Virus record (IMG/VR): IMGVR_UViG_3300021437_000061
Coordinates: 1-34,701 of that record
DNA length: 34,701 nt
Origin: a virus
Strand: one strand, 5' to 3'
Positions 14,002-22,707 of the stretch are shown in pieces. The notes under the pieces were generated by a model, which was given only the letters and a program-made list of their open reading frames with translations, made no database searches and was not told where the DNA came from. The stretch's first letter is position 1. Every line of letters starts with the position of its first letter. Both the position numbers and the translations under genes were made by a program.

Positions 14002-14320
14002 GAACTGGAACCTCTTTGATCTTCTCAACAACCTTGGTATCTGTGATGTATTTAACCACAATATCCTTGGTCGCTTCCTGCAGTTGTTCCTGTTGATGGG
14101 CTATCTTGATCTGAAAGTCCTTTGCCACTTCCTCTGACTTCAGAATCTCGGTATGACGCCCAGCTTCAAACAGTCCAAAGGCAACCAGTAGGAATCCAAC
14201 AACGATCACTGGGACTTTGTACTGGATCAGCGTTACTGGGACAAATAACGATGCGATCAACAGAAATACCCCAAAGCCAATCAGGGGAACAATTGATGCG
14301 AAAATGATTGAATCAAACAA
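13853..14320 (-). CDS. Inner-membrane spanin-like protein (Rz-like)
   Basis: This 155-aa protein has two hydrophobic segments (about residues 4-30 and 34-52), then a charged, coiled-coil-prone region (EVAKDFQIKIAHQQEQLQEATKDI) and a C-terminal tail. The 3' third overlaps the lipoprotein gene in a different frame, which supports an i-spanin role. Two membrane spans instead of one is unusual for Rz. The start ATG overlaps the end of the 14313-15041 gene. A role as a generic membrane protein with an embedded lipoprotein gene is the alternative. Confidence 0.7.
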   Translation of the reverse strand: MFDSIIFASIVPLIGFGVFLLIASLFVPVTLIQYKVPVIVVGFLLVAFGLFEAGRHTEILKSEEVAKDFQIKIAHQQEQLQEATKDIVVKYITDTKVVEKIKEVPVHDFIPKEADVSCGDIDRIAPNFRLLLDDASQGRATSATQRADGSASAPK

Positions 14321-15041
14321 AATCAGTCACCTCAATATCATATTCAACAATAGCAGCCTCAACGATCTGCTTTGGCTTTCGGGAAATCCCGTGCCAGTTA
14401 CCGCCCCCAGTTTTTGAGTAGCGGATACCTTTAGTCTGACCCCGAGCGTTTGACAGAATCAGAATACCCCTGGGGTGCTTCTTGGCAAAGTCGTACACCT
14501 TCTTCTCATGCTCGTCCTCAAGGTTCAGGTACGAGGCCCAGCGACGAAACTTCGCCTTCCCGTTGCTGAATTTATCAAACGTCGAATCGGTGCAGATGAA
14601 CTTTCCAACCTTACGCCTACCCGTTGGTACATTGGTTGAAACGGCCGATCCAGTCGCGTTGGCAGGAGCATCTTCAATAATACTCACCAACAACTCTTCA
14701 ATTTCCTCATCTGCGTAGGTTTCATCATACGCTTCAGTCAATTGTTCAGTCGAGGGGGTATAGTTATCTGTATCAATACACTCTTTCACCAGAGCATAAG
14801 CAGCAACCATAGAGCCGAGCTTGGACGAACCGCCAGGTACCAAATTAACGAAACGCTTGATGTTCCAAACCAGTCGGAAAAGCATATTAGTTGCCGCAAC
14901 CTCTTCGGGGGTCTTTGCTTTCTTGATTCGGTTCCCATTGGCATCAATCAGTCCAAGTTTATACGCGTCGTAGCTCTCAAATGGAGTAACGAGCAACCAG
15001 AGGATACGCAGCGCGGCTATGTTGTCAAGGACTTTTGGCAT
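14313..15041 (-). CDS. Conserved T4-like phage protein, probably virion-associated
   Basis: The N-terminal third (LDNIAALRILWLLVTPFESYDAYKLGLIDANG, in pieces, then FVNLVPGGSSKLGSM) matches my memory of a protein conserved in T4-like cyanophages and relatives, found with the next two small genes. The C-terminal part is basic and Gly-rich (SKTGGGNWHGISRKPKQ). The order 15385-15041-14313 looks like a conserved late-gene block. I know of no demonstrated function. Confidence 0.7.
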   Translation of the reverse strand: MPKVLDNIAALRILWLLVTPFESYDAYKLGLIDANGNRIKKAKTPEEVAATNMLFRLVWNIKRFVNLVPGGSSKLGSMVAAYALVKECIDTDNYTPSTEQLTEAYDETYADEEIEELLVSIIEDAPANATGSAVSTNVPTGRRKVGKFICTDSTFDKFSNGKAKFRRWASYLNLEDEHEKKVYDFAKKHPRGILILSNARGQTKGIRYSKTGGGNWHGISRKPKQIVEAAIVEYDIEVTDFV

Positions 15042-15388
15042 CAGATTTCTCGCAATTTCTGTACAACGAACTGGTCCATCAAGAGCATATCGTCCTCGGG
15101 CAGGCGGTTGATTTTCACAATAAACGCATAGGCAACTGGAAAGTGCCGATGATCTAGCTTGTATTTAATCAATTCAAGCGCCGTGGCCCCAAACACATTA
15201 AACAGCACAATAAAATGATTGAGGACGAGTCGAAAATTCAACTCGTCCCCTTGATTGTACCTATTGATACAGCGACCAATTGTCTGAACCCGGTACAGGT
15301 CCTCGCGGAACTCGTCCAGCGATATGCACTGGGGATTATCGTAGCTGCGCAGGGCAGCTGCAATATACGAGTTCTCGTCTCGAATCAC
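15041..15388 (-). CDS. Conserved small T4-like phage protein (DUF7207-like)
   Basis: This 115-aa helical protein contains YDNPQCISLDEFREDLYRVQ and RLVLNHFIVLFNVFGATALELI, a pattern I recall from a family that is widespread in T4-like cyanophages and marine phages and is usually encoded next to the gene that follows here. The start overlaps the upstream stop and the end touches the next start. The function is unknown; it is often assumed to be structural or regulatory. Confidence 0.65.
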   Translation of the reverse strand: MIRDENSYIAAALRSYDNPQCISLDEFREDLYRVQTIGRCINRYNQGDELNFRLVLNHFIVLFNVFGATALELIKYKLDHRHFPVAYAFIVKINRLPEDDMLLMDQFVVQKLREI

Positions 15389-15729
15389 TTGGTCGGCACT
15401 TTGGTCGATTCCAGGTGATCAGCGCGGTAGCGGGTTGCGCCCGTTTGATCAACCCACTCGGTAAACTCATACAAACCGACAGACTTCATGCCCTTCTTGC
15501 GGAACTCTTCAGATTGAGCCTGCTCTTGGGTAACAAAAATCTCCTTAGTTGTCGGAGCGGCCTCAACTTTAACTTCAACCGGAGCCTCAACTTTCGGTTC
15601 AGGTTTCGCTTCAACCGGAGCAGCCTCGACTACGCCCTGGGATACCTTTGCCGCTTGGACTGCTTTTGCCACTGCCTGAACCGCTGCTGCAGCCGACATA
15701 CCAGCGGTGCTTACCATATTTGTTGCCAT
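15385..15729 (-). CDS. Ala/Pro-rich hypothetical protein
   Basis: Residues 1-70 are low-complexity Ala/Val/Glu/Pro repeats (for example VEAKPEPKVEAPVEVKVEA), probably a flexible stalk. Residues 72-114 look folded (KGMKSVGLYEFTEWVDQTGATRYRAD). A good AAGGAA Shine-Dalgarno precedes the ATG. Its place among head/prohead-like genes suggests a virion or scaffold part. No family is recognised. Confidence 0.6.
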   Translation of the reverse strand: MATNMVSTAGMSAAAAVQAVAKAVQAAKVSQGVVEAAPVEAKPEPKVEAPVEVKVEAAPTTKEIFVTQEQAQSEEFRKKGMKSVGLYEFTEWVDQTGATRYRADHLESTKVPTK

Positions 15730-15738
15730 GTTATTTCC

Positions 15739-16248
15739 TTATTTTGATGCGTTGTACAATTCTTCTTGACGCTTCTTAATCGCAGCGTTCATAGAATCCT
15801 TAAACTCTTTGCGGGCAGCAAACCCATCGGCCTTTGCTGCCATCACCTTCGCTGACAACTTCTTCTTGTACTCAGGGTCGTCTCGGGTTGCTTTGTCAAT
15901 TTTGTATGAGCCGTAGGTACCAGCCGGACGACCGATACCCTTCTTTTCCTTGGGCGCTTCAACAGGCTTCTTGGCTGTGTGAATAGTACCCCCAGCACTG
16001 GACTTTTTCTCAGGTTCCCCGTTCCAGCTCACCTCAGACTTCTTACTCTTCCAATCAAATGCATTCTCATCGACGACTTCCTCACCCAGACCGCCTGCCT
16101 TTTTAGCAGTAGCAGTGGCGATTGCCATCTTCTTATCCATACTGATGCCCGGGTTCTCCCGCTCGATCGCTTTTGCGACCTCTTCGCGCTTCTTCAGCTC
16201 GGCTGGAGTCAACGTGCGTTCAACCAGATATTCTTTAAATGATTTCAT
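15739..16248 (-). CDS. Lys-rich protein with a capsid-targeting-like N-terminus
   Basis: The first residues MKSFKEYLVE closely resemble the T4 capsid-targeting sequence MKTYQEFIAE of internal proteins, which directs packaging and is cleaved after the Glu by the prohead protease. The rest is hydrophilic, rich in Lys/Ala/Glu (170 residues), with KKGIGRPAGTYGSYKID (an AT-hook-like GRPAG core). That suggests a DNA-binding internal head or scaffold protein. No Shine-Dalgarno is evident before the ATG. The N-terminus resembles that of 27956-28783. Confidence 0.65.
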   Translation of the reverse strand: MKSFKEYLVERTLTPAELKKREEVAKAIERENPGISMDKKMAIATATAKKAGGLGEEVVDENAFDWKSKKSEVSWNGEPEKKSSAGGTIHTAKKPVEAPKEKKGIGRPAGTYGSYKIDKATRDDPEYKKKLSAKVMAAKADGFAARKEFKDSMNAAIKKRQEELYNASK

Positions 16249-16256
16249 GATTTTAT

Positions 16257-17405
16257 TTATTTGTTGGAAAGACGGTTACGCTCAATTGCTCGGACTTTCT
16301 GGGTCATCTTCATCGCCATACGGTCAATAGTCTTTTTGCGTTTAGAAATAATCTTCTCGACCCGCTCTTTGTCGGCAACGCTCATCTGGTCCAGGGGCTT
16401 ACGGGCAAGTTTGATTTTCATCATCTTGATTGCCATAGTACGTGCCCGGTGATTGATCTGTGCCGAGCTTGAATGCTTCTTCAAAGCGACTTTGAGTTTG
16501 CGTTCCCGTTTGGCTTCAGATTTATGAAACCACATACGGGCGCGAATACGCTCGACCCGAGACATAACCTCATTCAGCTCTTGTTCATCCAACTCTTCTT
16601 TGAGTTCATCAACGACCTCACCAGTCTCTGGATCAATAATGATCAACTCACCCGGTTCGTATGCGTCAATAATATCTTCCCAGTCGTCAACCGTATCGAC
16701 TAGCTGATCAATCTCAGAGTCGCTCCACTCGTCTTTATCTTGTTCTTCTGATTTTTCTTCTTTTTCGACGAGTGGAGCAATTTCTTCAATTTTCGGTTCT
16801 TCTGATTCAACAATTTCTTCTGGTGGAATCGTCGCCGAGGGGAACAGGTCGCGGTTAAAATCCACCCCGACCGCCTCAGCCAACGCCAACATTTCCTGCA
16901 CAGTTTCGATCTGTTCAAGCGTCAACGCAGAGACAGATTCAATTGCCGAGTTGATAATTTGACCTGGCGTTTCATTCTTGGTTGGAGAATAACCAAGCGA
17001 ATTGGCGATAATCGTAGCGGCCTGTACTTTGCGGAGTTGATCTTCCTGCAACGGACCAGATTTGACTGCGATTGCGACCGATTCTTTGACGACTTTCTTC
17101 TCAACCTTCGGTTTAATTTTGAATTCGACCAGCGGTTCAAACTCAACCTTTTCGCTGAGTGGGCGATAGAACTTACCGTCCAGAACAACGTCAAGGTGTG
17201 CAGGGTAGATACCTGAGCTGATGATATTCTTCAGGGGAGGAACCTTTGCGCTAACTCCAGTAGAGGTTCGCTCGCATGGAACGCTTACCGAGAAGTCCTT
17301 CCCCTCGATAACAAACCGAACTTCTGGATGACCGTCAGCGCCAGAAATCGCAACCCCAAAGTCAAGGACAGTTGCTGTGTCTAATTTTAGTTTTGCGATT
17401 GTCAT
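16257..17405 (-). CDS. Conserved T4-like structural/prohead-type protein with a basic C-terminus
   Basis: Residues 1-95 look beta-rich, 190-285 are very acidic (EEPKIEEIAPLVEKEEKSEE, then DELKEELDEQ), and 295-382 are basic and helical (INHRARTMAIKMMKIKLARK ... IISKRKKTIDRMAMKM). The last part matches my memory of a conserved C-terminal module in T4-like phage head-region proteins. The sharp acidic-to-basic switch is like a scaffold or condensing protein. The leader (AATTTGAGACACTT then ATGACA) has no Shine-Dalgarno and nearly repeats at 22663. Confidence 0.65.
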   Translation of the reverse strand: MTIAKLKLDTATVLDFGVAISGADGHPEVRFVIEGKDFSVSVPCERTSTGVSAKVPPLKNIISSGIYPAHLDVVLDGKFYRPLSEKVEFEPLVEFKIKPKVEKKVVKESVAIAVKSGPLQEDQLRKVQAATIIANSLGYSPTKNETPGQIINSAIESVSALTLEQIETVQEMLALAEAVGVDFNRDLFPSATIPPEEIVESEEPKIEEIAPLVEKEEKSEEQDKDEWSDSEIDQLVDTVDDWEDIIDAYEPGELIIIDPETGEVVDELKEELDEQELNEVMSRVERIRARMWFHKSEAKRERKLKVALKKHSSSAQINHRARTMAIKMMKIKLARKPLDQMSVADKERVEKIISKRKKTIDRMAMKMTQKVRAIERNRLSNK

Positions 17406-17421
17406 AAGTGTCTCAAATTGA

Positions 17422-17429
17422 TTATTTAG
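17422..17429 (-). promoter_or_regulatory. Candidate late-promoter box CTAAATAA
   Basis: On the minus strand CTAAATAA lies 16 nt before the ATG of the 16257-17405 gene and includes the stop of the previous gene. It resembles the T4 late -10 element TATAAATA, which needs no -35. Similar boxes lie before other virion genes (18475-18482, 22502-22509, 23820-23827). Confidence 0.3.
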
Positions 17430-17817
17430 CGGCCACCGAGTCTAATATGGCTGTTATAACTGCAGCAGGAACCTCTGTTGAATTGATACTCTTCACAACG
17501 ACCCCGGTTGGATTTATAGTCATCCCAATTAAATCTGCAGTAACCTGCGCGGTCGATTGATCGACAGTATTGGTTGTTGTCCAGTACTTGCCGTCTTTAT
17601 TGATCGTTATTGTGACGTTGTACGTGTATGGTACAAGTCCTGAATAGTTATTCTGCGGAATCGGCCCAGTAAGCGGCGCTCGTTGTTTCGGATAACCGCT
17701 GAATATTGGGCCGCCACCAGAATCTCCCCCAGATATGCGAATTTCAATCTCAAAGTGGCCGAGATTGGCAATTGTCTGGGTTGTGGCGACTCCGGGGAAT
17801 AACCCCAGGAGAGCCAT
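17422..17817 (-). CDS. Virion-associated hypothetical protein (about 131 aa)
   Basis: A beta-rich protein beginning MALLGLFPGVATTQT, with GGDSGGGPIFSGYP and TYNVTITINKDGKYWTT, then an Ala/Val-rich C-terminal helix. The ATG at 17817 is preferred over a GTG at 17835 that overlaps the stop of the previous gene; neither has a clear Shine-Dalgarno. Its place between tail/fibre-type genes and prohead-type genes suggests a small virion protein. No family is recognised. Confidence 0.6.
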   Translation of the reverse strand: MALLGLFPGVATTQTIANLGHFEIEIRISGGDSGGGPIFSGYPKQRAPLTGPIPQNNYSGLVPYTYNVTITINKDGKYWTTTNTVDQSTAQVTADLIGMTINPTGVVVKSINSTEVPAAVITAILDSVAAK

Positions 17818-17827
17818 GTTTTTATGT

Positions 17828-18454
17828 TCAAACACGAGTCACAAGAGTTTGAGACGCGTCGGTAACGATAACCTGATTGATCGAACCTGCAGTCCGGTTG
17901 TTTGCAGTAACTAACAGCGGTTTTGTCGGATCAAGCCCAAGCAATTCATACATTTCAAGTAACATATTCGCCTGAGCTGTCGTGAGGCCGGGGTTCGCTG
18001 CCATAGCAGTAATTGCCGCCAACTCTGGGGTCAATTCTGTTCTCACCCCAGAGGCGATCTGAGCCATAACAGAAGAAGAAATCGCTGCGCCAACGTTGAT
18101 AGCCTGAATTGGCTGAGAATATCTAATACGAACTGTAAACCCGCCCAACGTATCAACAAACGGGTCTCCGCCGCCCTCGACCAACAACACCCCGTTCGTT
18201 ACGTCCAACGTATGATTCGCTTCCTGGGGGCGAATTCTCCATCCGTTCTGCAAATACACATAAAATGGAATAGAGGAACCGGCAGAAGGGTCAATATCGT
18301 CCCCGCCGAGTAATCGCATCGCGGTCAAAAACTTACCATTATCCGAAGTCGCGTGCCAACGAACCCATTCGCTCCAAAGAGCCTGGACAGATAGTGACAC
18401 CGTTCCCGCAGATAGCAGAATCAGTTTATTGGGACCATCGAATGTAATTGCCAT
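17828..18454 (-). CDS. Phage structural protein (tail/fibre-associated family)
   Basis: The N-terminus MAITFDGPNKLILLSAG and the segment GGDDIDPSAGSSIPFYVYLQ, then NGWRIRPQEANHTLDV and GGGDPFVDT, match a structural family I remember from many phages of betaproteobacteria and pseudomonads, often next to fibre genes. A C-terminal helix (MLLEMYELLGLDPTKPL) follows. It probably forms part of the tail-fibre or baseplate assembly. Confidence 0.7.
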   Translation of the reverse strand: MAITFDGPNKLILLSAGTVSLSVQALWSEWVRWHATSDNGKFLTAMRLLGGDDIDPSAGSSIPFYVYLQNGWRIRPQEANHTLDVTNGVLLVEGGGDPFVDTLGGFTVRIRYSQPIQAINVGAAISSSVMAQIASGVRTELTPELAAITAMAANPGLTTAQANMLLEMYELLGLDPTKPLLVTANNRTAGSINQVIVTDASQTLVTRV

Positions 18455-18463
18455 TTTGTTATT

Positions 18464-18490
18464 GGGGTGACTTGTTATTTAAGTCACCCC
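18464..18490. other. Perfect 10-bp intercistronic hairpin
   Basis: GGGGTGACTT (18464-18473) and AAGTCACCCC (18481-18490) form a perfect 10-bp stem with a 7-nt loop between two structural genes. No T run follows on either strand, so it is not a standard terminator. On the minus strand the candidate late box TTAAATAA lies in the loop and stem. It may protect or process the 3' end of the upstream mRNA. Confidence 0.6.
18475..18482 (-). promoter_or_regulatory. Candidate late-promoter box TTAAATAA in a hairpin loop
   Basis: This A/T box lies 20 nt upstream of the 17828-18454 start codon in a true intergenic space, inside the 18464-18490 hairpin. It resembles a T4-type late -10 element. Confidence 0.3.
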
Positions 18491-18499
18491 CCAAAACTA

Positions 18500-19876
18500 T
18501 TAAGGCAAGTATGCGCGGTCAATCTCAGACACCAGACCAATGGTAATGCCCTTGGCCTTGGTGATGGTCGCGCCGAACAACACAGGCTTAGCTGTACCGG
18601 GCTTACCGGCAACCACAGTCACGTTAGCATCAGTGCCGCCTGTGCGACCGCCTTGTACGTTGTTATCGTAGTCGAAGGTGAAGCTGATTGCGCCAGTCGG
18701 GAATGAGCCTGTGATTGGTGTACCAGAAGCATCATTCACAGTAATAGCACCAGACTCACCGAAGTCATCCAACACGCCGGGGAGCGTTGTGAAGAACATA
18801 CGATAGTAAGAACCAGTGCCGATCAATGGGTTATTTGGAACCAATGTACCAGCAGAAACGTATGGGTATGTGCGGTCAACAGAGTTTTGATCCTTGAACA
18901 CAATACGGTTGGTATCGTTGGCATTCAAATTCGTGATGAATACGCCCTGAGTTGTGTACAGCGTATCGCCCAAGAAGTTAGCCAACAGCGCAGCAGTTTT
19001 ACCGATAACCGTACCTGCACCAGAATCAATATCAGAATTCTGACGGAGCAGATATTGAACTTTGGTGTAGATTTGTTCAAGCGTTGCGCCGTTACCATCA
19101 ATAACCACGCGGAATGGGTATGAACCTGCGCCGATAGTCTTATTCTGATTTGATGCAAAATACGTGACTGTGATACCAGAATATGGAGCATTTGCCATAT
19201 TCGCATCGGTATCGGTAATCTTCAAATCCTGTTCGTTTGACAACAGCATATTGACAATGTACGCGCCCGTAGCAGTCTTACCCGTATCGGCCAGAACAGA
19301 GTCTTTGTACTTGTAGCCGTATTCACGGACATAGCCCTTGAAATACGAACGGGTATCAAAGTTACCATTAGTCGCATCACCATACACTTGAATGCCGATA
19401 TTAGCACCGTCAGTGAATGTGAAGTTTGTTGGTGCGCCAGTGCTGGTCGTCTGATAGTATTCTTGAGCGCCAGTGTTAACCGTGCCCAGAGCAACAATAC
19501 CAGTATAAACCCGGTTCAACGTACCAGAAGAAGTGAATGCAGGCAAAGCAGCAATACTGGAATATTCTTCCCAACCACCATCACGCAACATATTACGGGT
19601 TGTGTCGTTGGCAGGCTTCCAACTGTTGTAGTATTGACCATCAAAACCGAAGCGATACTGGCCTGACAATGCATCAAGTGCATACATCGGGAATGGGCTA
19701 TCTTGGTACGTTGGGGTTGTCCACAAATCAACGAATTTAGAATAAACGGCTTGAAGCGTCACGCCGTCTTTTGCGACCAGATTACCAGCAGCGACCAGCG
19801 TGAATGTTCGTGTAGTCTCATCAATAAGCAGTTCAGTGCCTACGGTCAACAGACCCTTATTAGTAATTTTTGCCAT
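18500..19876 (-). CDS. Large structural protein (458 aa), fibre or decoration type
   Basis: A Thr/Gly/Ala/Asn-rich, beta-rich protein beginning MAKITNKGLLTVGTELLID. It contains YFKGYVREYGYKYKDS and LEQIYTKVQYLLRQNSDIDSG, and ends in a domain with TFDYDNNVQGGRTGGTDANV. A strong AGGAGAT Shine-Dalgarno lies 5 nt before the ATG, implying high expression. It sits in the fibre gene cluster, so it is probably a virion surface or tail-fibre protein. I do not recall a defined function. Confidence 0.7.
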   Translation of the reverse strand: MAKITNKGLLTVGTELLIDETTRTFTLVAAGNLVAKDGVTLQAVYSKFVDLWTTPTYQDSPFPMYALDALSGQYRFGFDGQYYNSWKPANDTTRNMLRDGGWEEYSSIAALPAFTSSGTLNRVYTGIVALGTVNTGAQEYYQTTSTGAPTNFTFTDGANIGIQVYGDATNGNFDTRSYFKGYVREYGYKYKDSVLADTGKTATGAYIVNMLLSNEQDLKITDTDANMANAPYSGITVTYFASNQNKTIGAGSYPFRVVIDGNGATLEQIYTKVQYLLRQNSDIDSGAGTVIGKTAALLANFLGDTLYTTQGVFITNLNANDTNRIVFKDQNSVDRTYPYVSAGTLVPNNPLIGTGSYYRMFFTTLPGVLDDFGESGAITVNDASGTPITGSFPTGAISFTFDYDNNVQGGRTGGTDANVTVVAGKPGTAKPVLFGATITKAKGITIGLVSEIDRAYLP

Positions 19877-19892
19877 TATTATCTCCTTTTAA

Positions 19893-22478
19893 TTATTGGT
19901 AGGATCGGTCTGTTGACTGTGCAACTGGCAAAGTCGCAGCAGTCGTGGTTAATTGATAATTGCGAATAAAGTACGGAACAAACCCCGGACAGAACAAACC
20001 AATATCAACTAATTGCGGTGACATATATGCATACGTGTAACTTGTTGAGGGGATGCTGTTGCCAGTGTCCAACACCGTTGTTGTGCCAGCCTGATACACA
20101 ACAACGTCTGAACCCGGTTGGATTCCGCTCAACGTCAATCCAATAGTATCTAATGGATATAGAGCAGCATTCTGCAATGCCAATGTAGTCGTTCCGTTGA
20201 TTGCCAGCGAGGTTAACGTATTGGTTGTGTTTGCAACAGTACAAGTAATCCGCAATTTGAATTTCAAACCAACAGTTGGACTAATTCCAGTCTCAGCAAG
20301 CAAATTCGCATTACTTAGCGTCTTGAACAGACCAGTAAATCCAGCGCCCTTATCAATATCATATTCAAACGTATGATTCGTTGTTGCGTTTGTTCCAGTG
20401 ACCGCAAAACTTGATAACCCATTCCAACCAAGAATATAGTAGCTCCAAGTCCATGTAATCTTATCGCCAACCGTCTGCATAACCAAGTTACCTGTAGAGG
20501 TGAACTTTGGCGAACCACCATCAACCGAATATGCGCTGGTTGTGCTTAACGATTTTTCAGTAAAGACTAAGAACGCCCTTGTGGTCGTATCAGCGGTAAA
20601 CGAATCGTAGAAATGCATCCCATCAACGTGCGTATAGCTTGACGGAACAGACCCGCTATTTTGACGATTACCGCGAACTAATGAGTTATACCAGTTCGGC
20701 CCCTGTGTCAATGATGCATTTGTATTGTAGCAATTTTGAAATCTTACAAATTGTGTTGTATTCGTAGAACTTGACAAACCAATGCGGAGGTTATTAGTCC
20801 AGATACGTTGGAACTTGATATTTTTATTCAAACCGCCATCAGCATAGATGTAACCAGACCTAAACGATGCGTTCGACCCGCCCTCATACGGTACTGCTGA
20901 TGTTCCTATCCCGGTAACAAGAATATCAAAGCAGGTGTTCATATAAACTAAACCACTAAGGGCATGGACATCAGCAACGCCAACCCAGTTAGCAACATTG
21001 GTAAGAACGCCTTGTTTGCAATTTGACATCAACTCTATTGCCTGAGTTGGTACTGCGGAACCCGTTGTTGCCTTTGGATTGTCGGCATAGTAAACATTCG
21101 ATACTGACCAGTTAGAGCATGCGGACATAATCAAACGCTTACCAACAAGTTCTATGTTCGTAACTGTCAGGCTATCGCATGTATTAAAAAATACAGGGCC
21201 AGCTAGGGCCGTTGCATCGGATGCGTATTGACCGCGAACATCAGTAATAGTCCAACCGCCATACAAATTTACAAAGTAAACCGCATACCCTGCTGTAGAA
21301 ATTTGCTGTGATCTTAGACCGCTAATATTCGTAGCTGTACCGCCATTTAAGCACTGCTGAATTACAAATGCGTTTGATGCATACGGGATTGATTGATTTG
21401 AACACCCGATATGAACGTTGTTTAATATCGCAGGGGTAGAAGTTTCTGCCAAAACGAACTGTTCACAACCATGCATATTCTGGATATTAACAGAGTAGGG
21501 TTGTTGGATATTCCAGTACCAAGTCCCAGTTACTCTATCCACGCTAACAACGCCAGAACTTGAAGTTGCAGTTTCATATCGAGTACCGACTGTACCATTT
21601 GGAACAGAATTAACCCCATACCCGATTGTTAAATTTGTGTTACTGCATAAGATATTTGGAATTCTAATGTTGCAACCAGAAACTGGTAAATCGCCCGCTG
21701 CTGCGGCATCTCTACCCATACCGATAGTCATTAGATTATTGTCAGAAATTCCAACATACCGGCATCTATTATCTGTACTTAAACTCGATGCAAGGAATAA
21801 ATTTCCAGCATTGGCCCAGAATTTATATACACCAGACCCCGGTGAAGTCTCTATCTCAACCCCGCCTACAACCGTTGTTCCAGAACCAAATGATGGTAGC
21901 TGAACTGTTTGACCACGAACTCCTGTGGTTGTACCCAAACTAAACCAATCGCCAGACACCGTGAGTGAATTGAGTCGGTTAATTGTCAAGGCCATAGTTT
22001 CTACGCCAACAATCTCGATCCACCCAGTCTCTTCTGGGCCTGTCGCTGTCGCAGAAATCCCTGTAAGAGGCCCAGCGGCAAAACTCCCGCCCGTCACACT
22101 ACGAACTTTCATCCAACCGGATGTTGGCATTGCCGAACCAGCAGAAGTTACCGTCCCGCCGACGCGAGTAGACATCACACACATTAATTCAGCAGTAACA
22201 CCACTGGAAGATATTACCGTTCCAGCAGCGGGTACATTCCCAGAACCAGAAGTGAATGCAATTAGCTTTACGTTTAAGCCAGAAATCGTAAGATTTCCGC
22301 CTAAGTTGGCCGACAAGTTGATATTACCAAACGGCCCAGTTGCAATGGACGTATTTGGCCCATACCTAGTGTCCGAATCAATAGTTAGGTTGCCACCGTT
22401 GACGTTATATGTGTCATTACCGCCCTTACCAGTCAGGGCAGTAATATTCGTAGTGGTCGTAATCGTGTAGGTCGTCAA
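19893..22478 (-). CDS. Large phage fibre/spike protein, probably beta-helical
   Basis: This 861-aa protein begins TTYTITTTTNITALTGKGGNDTY (in pieces) with repeating Thr/Ser/Asn/Gly strands, as expected of a parallel beta-helix. It matches a family I remember from phages of betaproteobacteria. Sections such as GCSNQSIPYASNAF and LVTGIGTSAVPYEGGSNASF are typical helical turns. The last 180 residues look like a separate C-terminal domain. The start is a TTG at 22476-22478 with AAGGTG 7 nt upstream. It likely contacts the host surface or forms a tail spike. No catalytic motif for polysaccharide cleavage is evident. Confidence 0.75.
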   Translation of the reverse strand: MTTYTITTTTNITALTGKGGNDTYNVNGGNLTIDSDTRYGPNTSIATGPFGNINLSANLGGNLTISGLNVKLIAFTSGSGNVPAAGTVISSSGVTAELMCVMSTRVGGTVTSAGSAMPTSGWMKVRSVTGGSFAAGPLTGISATATGPEETGWIEIVGVETMALTINRLNSLTVSGDWFSLGTTTGVRGQTVQLPSFGSGTTVVGGVEIETSPGSGVYKFWANAGNLFLASSLSTDNRCRYVGISDNNLMTIGMGRDAAAAGDLPVSGCNIRIPNILCSNTNLTIGYGVNSVPNGTVGTRYETATSSSGVVSVDRVTGTWYWNIQQPYSVNIQNMHGCEQFVLAETSTPAILNNVHIGCSNQSIPYASNAFVIQQCLNGGTATNISGLRSQQISTAGYAVYFVNLYGGWTITDVRGQYASDATALAGPVFFNTCDSLTVTNIELVGKRLIMSACSNWSVSNVYYADNPKATTGSAVPTQAIELMSNCKQGVLTNVANWVGVADVHALSGLVYMNTCFDILVTGIGTSAVPYEGGSNASFRSGYIYADGGLNKNIKFQRIWTNNLRIGLSSSTNTTQFVRFQNCYNTNASLTQGPNWYNSLVRGNRQNSGSVPSSYTHVDGMHFYDSFTADTTTRAFLVFTEKSLSTTSAYSVDGGSPKFTSTGNLVMQTVGDKITWTWSYYILGWNGLSSFAVTGTNATTNHTFEYDIDKGAGFTGLFKTLSNANLLAETGISPTVGLKFKLRITCTVANTTNTLTSLAINGTTTLALQNAALYPLDTIGLTLSGIQPGSDVVVYQAGTTTVLDTGNSIPSTSYTYAYMSPQLVDIGLFCPGFVPYFIRNYQLTTTAATLPVAQSTDRSYQ

Positions 22479-22482
22479 AGCA

Positions 22483-22662
22483 TCACCTTAGTTTTATCCA
22501 TTTATTTAAAGGGCACTTTGCGTCAGTCAAGACGACTTTACCAACCAATACGCACTTACACTTACCACATACGTCAGCGCCAACCGCAACGGTTTTTTCA
22601 GGACAAGAATCGCAAATTCTTCTGCGATCTGCCTGTTGTTGAGTTGTTGCAACGTATGTCAT
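22483..22662 (-). CDS. Small Cys-rich zinc-binding-like protein (59 aa)
   Basis: A complete ORF from ATG 22662 to TGA 22483. The product has ICDSCP, CGKCKC and a final AKCPLNKW, a pattern (CxxC...CxxCxC...CPxxKW) I recall from small zinc-binding proteins in many tailed phages, often near fibre genes. It fills the gap between the beta-helix and Ala-rich genes. The leader AATTTAGAACACTT has no Shine-Dalgarno and nearly copies that of 16257-17405. The function is unknown. Confidence 0.75.
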   Translation of the reverse strand: MTYVATTQQQADRRRICDSCPEKTVAVGADVCGKCKCVLVGKVVLTDAKCPLNKWIKLR

Positions 22663-22673
22663 AAGTGTTCTAA

Positions 22674-22701
22674 ATTGGGGTCAGATTTCTCCAACCCCAA
22701 T
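22674..22701 (-). terminator. Hairpin after the Ala-rich fibre gene
   Basis: On the minus strand ATTGGGGT and ACCCCAAT form an 8-bp stem with a 12-nt loop, just after the stop of 22708-23601. It is followed by TTAG only, not a real T run. It is therefore a weak terminator or an mRNA-stabilising hairpin. Confidence 0.4.
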
Positions 22702-22707
22702 CAGACT

